64,000 nt of DNA from Anaerolineaceae bacterium (lineage in GTDB: Bacteria > Chloroflexota > Anaerolineae > Anaerolineales > Anaerolineaceae). Numbering within the stretch: position 1 is the first letter of the stretch; every line of letters begins with the position of its first letter. Position numbers and translations under genes: made by a program. Positions 62,106-64,000 of this stretch are shown piece by piece. The notes beneath the pieces were generated by a model. That model made no database searches and had not been told where the DNA came from. It was given only the letters and a program-made list of their open reading frames with translations. The stretch spans positions 1 to 64,000 of the forward strand of contig PABH01000069.1 of NCBI GenBank assembly GCA_002702705.1, written 5' to 3'.

Positions 62106-63140
62106 ATGATGGGACAAAAAACAGTTTTTAAAGGGCGTTTATTTATATTATTATTTGTTTTGATTGTTATATCAATCGCATGTAATTTGCCGGGAACCTC
62201 TGAACAATTGGTCAAAGAAAAAAGTTTACAAGAAACCCAATCTGCCTTATCGGTACAGCAAACGGTATTGGCAATCAGCCAGGAGACAGAAGCTGCTCAA
62301 CCGGAACCCACCATGCAAGCTCCTCAGTCTGAGGTGATTCAACCGACAGTAACCCCATTTCCAACCGTTACACCACAGCCCGAAAACACACAGGCACCTC
62401 AACCAACCCCTACGCCGGATTTTGAAGCCTGGATGGATCAAGCAAAGATCTTGGTTTATGAGGATATGAAAGGTAATTTCTCTTTCTTACCTCGGGTGGA
62501 TCAGGCATTGGATGCCTTGGGGCTCTCCAGCGGGAATGTTGTGCGGGTTGGTGATGCACAAGGAGACTTTCTGCGGGAGTTGAATACTGGTCGTGGATGG
62601 GATCTTGTGATTGTTGCTGGTGAATCTCGCACGGCGCCGACTGGCGAGTTTTGGGAATCGATTGGAGACCTGGTGATTCAGGACGATGTGGCATTAATTG
62701 CAGAGGTGTGGAATCTGGACTCTTATTATATCGGCAAGATTTCTCCGCTTCTTAATCGCTGCGGGATTACGGTTTTTCGGGATTGGGAACGAGATCCATT
62801 CCGGTATGATATTTACGATTTTTCGATTTATTGGTTGGAACCCGAACATCCCGTTTTTACCCAACCGAATGTGGTTGAGCCTTTATTGGTCACTGATTTG
62901 GTTTGGGATTGGGATATTGGTGATTTGATTAAGTTAAAAGGCGGCGATGCTCAAATTTTAGCCGGAACACAAAAGAAAGAACACTCTTCGTATGGATTGG
63001 TAACCACTTGTATGGAAGGCCGTGTCATTTGGCAAACTTTTTCCACACACGATTATCCGGCAGATGATACCATTTCCTTATGGCAGAATTATATTTTTAA
63101 TACCTTAAAAAATCGGTTCGAAAAAATCCAATCCCAATAA
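62106..63140 (+). CDS. Lipoprotein with Thr/Pro-rich linker
   Basis: The 344-residue protein has a lipobox (VISIAC), then an Ala/Gln/Thr/Pro spacer (QPTVTPFPTVTPQPE) like that of the lipoprotein at 13,358. From about residue 100 a globular domain follows: ILVYEDMKGN, GWDLVIVAGESR and RVIWQTFSTHDYP, reminiscent of glutamine-amidotransferase-like or ThuA-type folds. Function unknown. A second ATG at 62109 is possible. Confidence 0.75.
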   Translation: MMGQKTVFKGRLFILLFVLIVISIACNLPGTSEQLVKEKSLQETQSALSVQQTVLAISQETEAAQPEPTMQAPQSEVIQPTVTPFPTVTPQPENTQAPQPTPTPDFEAWMDQAKILVYEDMKGNFSFLPRVDQALDALGLSSGNVVRVGDAQGDFLRELNTGRGWDLVIVAGESRTAPTGEFWESIGDLVIQDDVALIAEVWNLDSYYIGKISPLLNRCGITVFRDWERDPFRYDIYDFSIYWLEPEHPVFTQPNVVEPLLVTDLVWDWDIGDLIKLKGGDAQILAGTQKKEHSSYGLVTTCMEGRVIWQTFSTHDYPADDTISLWQNYIFNTLKNRFEKIQSQ

Positions 63141-63156
63141 TACAAAGATGGTTTAA

Positions 63157-63196
63157 ACACAAAAGAGAGCGGGTTCCCGTCCGCTCTCTTTTGTGT
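63157..63196. terminator. Terminator between lipoprotein and hsp20 genes
   Basis: ACACAAAAGAGAGCGG (63157-63172) and CCGCTCTCTTTTGTGT (63181-63196) form a 16-bp perfect stem with an 8-nt loop. It can work for both convergent genes. Confidence 0.88.
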
Positions 63197-63231
63197 TGTT
63201 CTATTCAACCCAATCAAAAGGAGAGAAGTGA

Positions 63232-63654
63232 TTAGTTATTCGATATTTTAATTTTTCGTGGCCGTGCCAGTTCAGATTTTGGAACTTGCAGGGTTAAGAC
63301 ACCGTTTTGTAATTCTGCTTCGGTTTTATCTGCATCAACTGCACTTGGCAGGGTGATCACGCTGCGGAATTTTCCGCTGGGCCGTTCGGATAAGAGATAA
63401 TGATCTTCTTCATTTCGTTCGACCACAATTTCACCCTCAATGGTGACGGTATCCTCAATAATTTCGATGTTCAGGTTTTCTGCGCTTACACCGGGTAAAA
63501 AGGCACTGATCGTGAAACTTTCTTCCCGAGCAATCACATCAACCGGGAAAACAACCTGGTAATTTTGACCTGAAGCTTTCGATTCCAACATTTGTTCCCA
63601 CATGCGGCGTCGAGCCATTTGTTTGTGTTGTGGGGTCATATAATAAAGGGACAT
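63232..63654 (-). CDS. Hsp20 / alpha-crystallin small heat-shock protein
   Basis: In the 140-residue protein, the alpha-crystallin domain (about 38-130) begins FPVDVIAREESFTISAFLPG and ends AELQNGVLTLQVPK, which contains the conserved NGVL motif. A short N-terminal arm and a basic C-terminal KIKISNN tail (with the I-x-I motif) complete it. It is an ATP-independent holdase that keeps unfolding proteins soluble. Confidence 0.93.
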   Translation of the reverse strand: MSLYYMTPQHKQMARRRMWEQMLESKASGQNYQVVFPVDVIAREESFTISAFLPGVSAENLNIEIIEDTVTIEGEIVVERNEEDHYLLSERPSGKFRSVITLPSAVDADKTEAELQNGVLTLQVPKSELARPRKIKISNN

Positions 63655-63846
63655 TGTTTACCTCCGAAAAACGATTAATAAACTACGATTATTTTTTATA
63701 TTATTCAGATCACTTAGTTTCTGAATTATTCTAATCATAATCCCCGAATATATAAGAATTATTTGAGAAAAATTAATTTTGTATATGAAAGAAAAAAACC
63801 TTTAAAATTGGTTAACCAAGAAGTAATTAAAACACAGGAAAAAGTT

Positions 63847-63882
63847 AAAAAAGGTGGTGAAATATGTTTCACCACCTTTTTT
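63847..63882. terminator. Strong bidirectional terminator
   Basis: AAAAAAGGTGGTGAAA (63847-63862) and TTTCACCACCTTTTTT (63867-63882) form a 16-bp perfect stem with a 4-nt loop. It ends the minus-strand gene entering from the right edge. Confidence 0.88.
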
Positions 63883-63911
63883 CTGTTAAGCTAAATTACT
63901 TATAGTAAGGC

Positions 63912-64000
63912 TTACGGTACGCCGATTTCCAACGATTCAAATTCCACATTAATCGGAACGACATTATAGGATGATGCAGAGATACCGATCATTCCCTCTT
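63912..64000 (-). CDS. C-terminal end of an unknown protein (cut by window edge)
   Basis: The last 29 codons read EGMIGISASSYNVVPINVEF and end ESLEIGVP. Strands of this type close concanavalin-like beta sandwiches often found in Chloroflexota lipoproteins. The stop TAA is at 63912-63914. No more can be said. Confidence 0.55.
   Translation of the reverse strand, partial: EGMIGISASSYNVVPINVEFESLEIGVP

Overview
The window looks like part of a chromosome of a Chloroflexota bacterium, probably Anaerolineae-like. The basis is a set of lipoproteins with Ala/Thr/Gln-rich linkers, a MalT-type LuxR activator, a multi-domain hybrid histidine kinase, an Hsp20 and a free-standing BirA. The taxon is an inference from gene style, not from a marker gene. 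The window divides into a left chromosomal part (1-14.8 kb), an AT-rich accessory patch (15.0-18.2 kb), a complete integrated tailed-phage element (18,219-58,046) and a right chromosomal part (58-64 kb).

Left chromosome: the start of a sugar-binding lipoprotein, a response regulator and hybrid histidine kinase flanking a cupin, a heterodimeric ABC exporter, an SRPBCC protein, a MalT/LuxR regulator, a lipoprotein and a DUF4031 protein. Then comes a minus-strand accessory patch: a HEPN-like protein, a DnaQ-BRCT exonuclease and a frameshifted trypsin-like protease. These genes share a leader sequence with genes inside the phage element.

Integrated element, about 39.8 kb: it sits in the 3' end of a tRNA-Val(CAC) gene. 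A 36-bp direct copy of the tRNA 3' end (18,219-18,254 and 58,011-58,046) marks its ends, and the tyrosine integrase lies beside the tRNA. The left end carries cargo. It includes a candidate defence cassette made of a nucleotidyltransferase-like protein, an XRE-ImmA/IrrE metalloprotease, a 'beta family' protein and an sce7726-type PD-(D/E)xK protein. A CI/Cro-like divergent switch follows, and then a roughly 670-nt gene-free stretch packed with perfect helices and a tRNA-like domain, which I take to be a giant structured RNA. Early genes include a catalytically dead recombinase and an HTH-DnaA_N fusion. Next is a PRTRC-type ubiquitin-like conjugation cassette (ParB, Ubl, E2-like, JAMM, ThiF/E1). 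The late genes follow a promoter that runs straight into a terminator: membrane/lysis proteins, HNH nuclease, terminase, portal, ClpP-like protease, coat, connectors, tail tube, G/GT chaperones with a lambda-type slippery site, tape measure, tail tip, fibre and a putative endolysin. The structural order is that of a siphovirus.

Right chromosome: tRNA-Val, gyrA, a small membrane protein, birA, a lipoprotein, hsp20 and the 3' end of one more gene. All calls come from reading the sequence; no database search was run.
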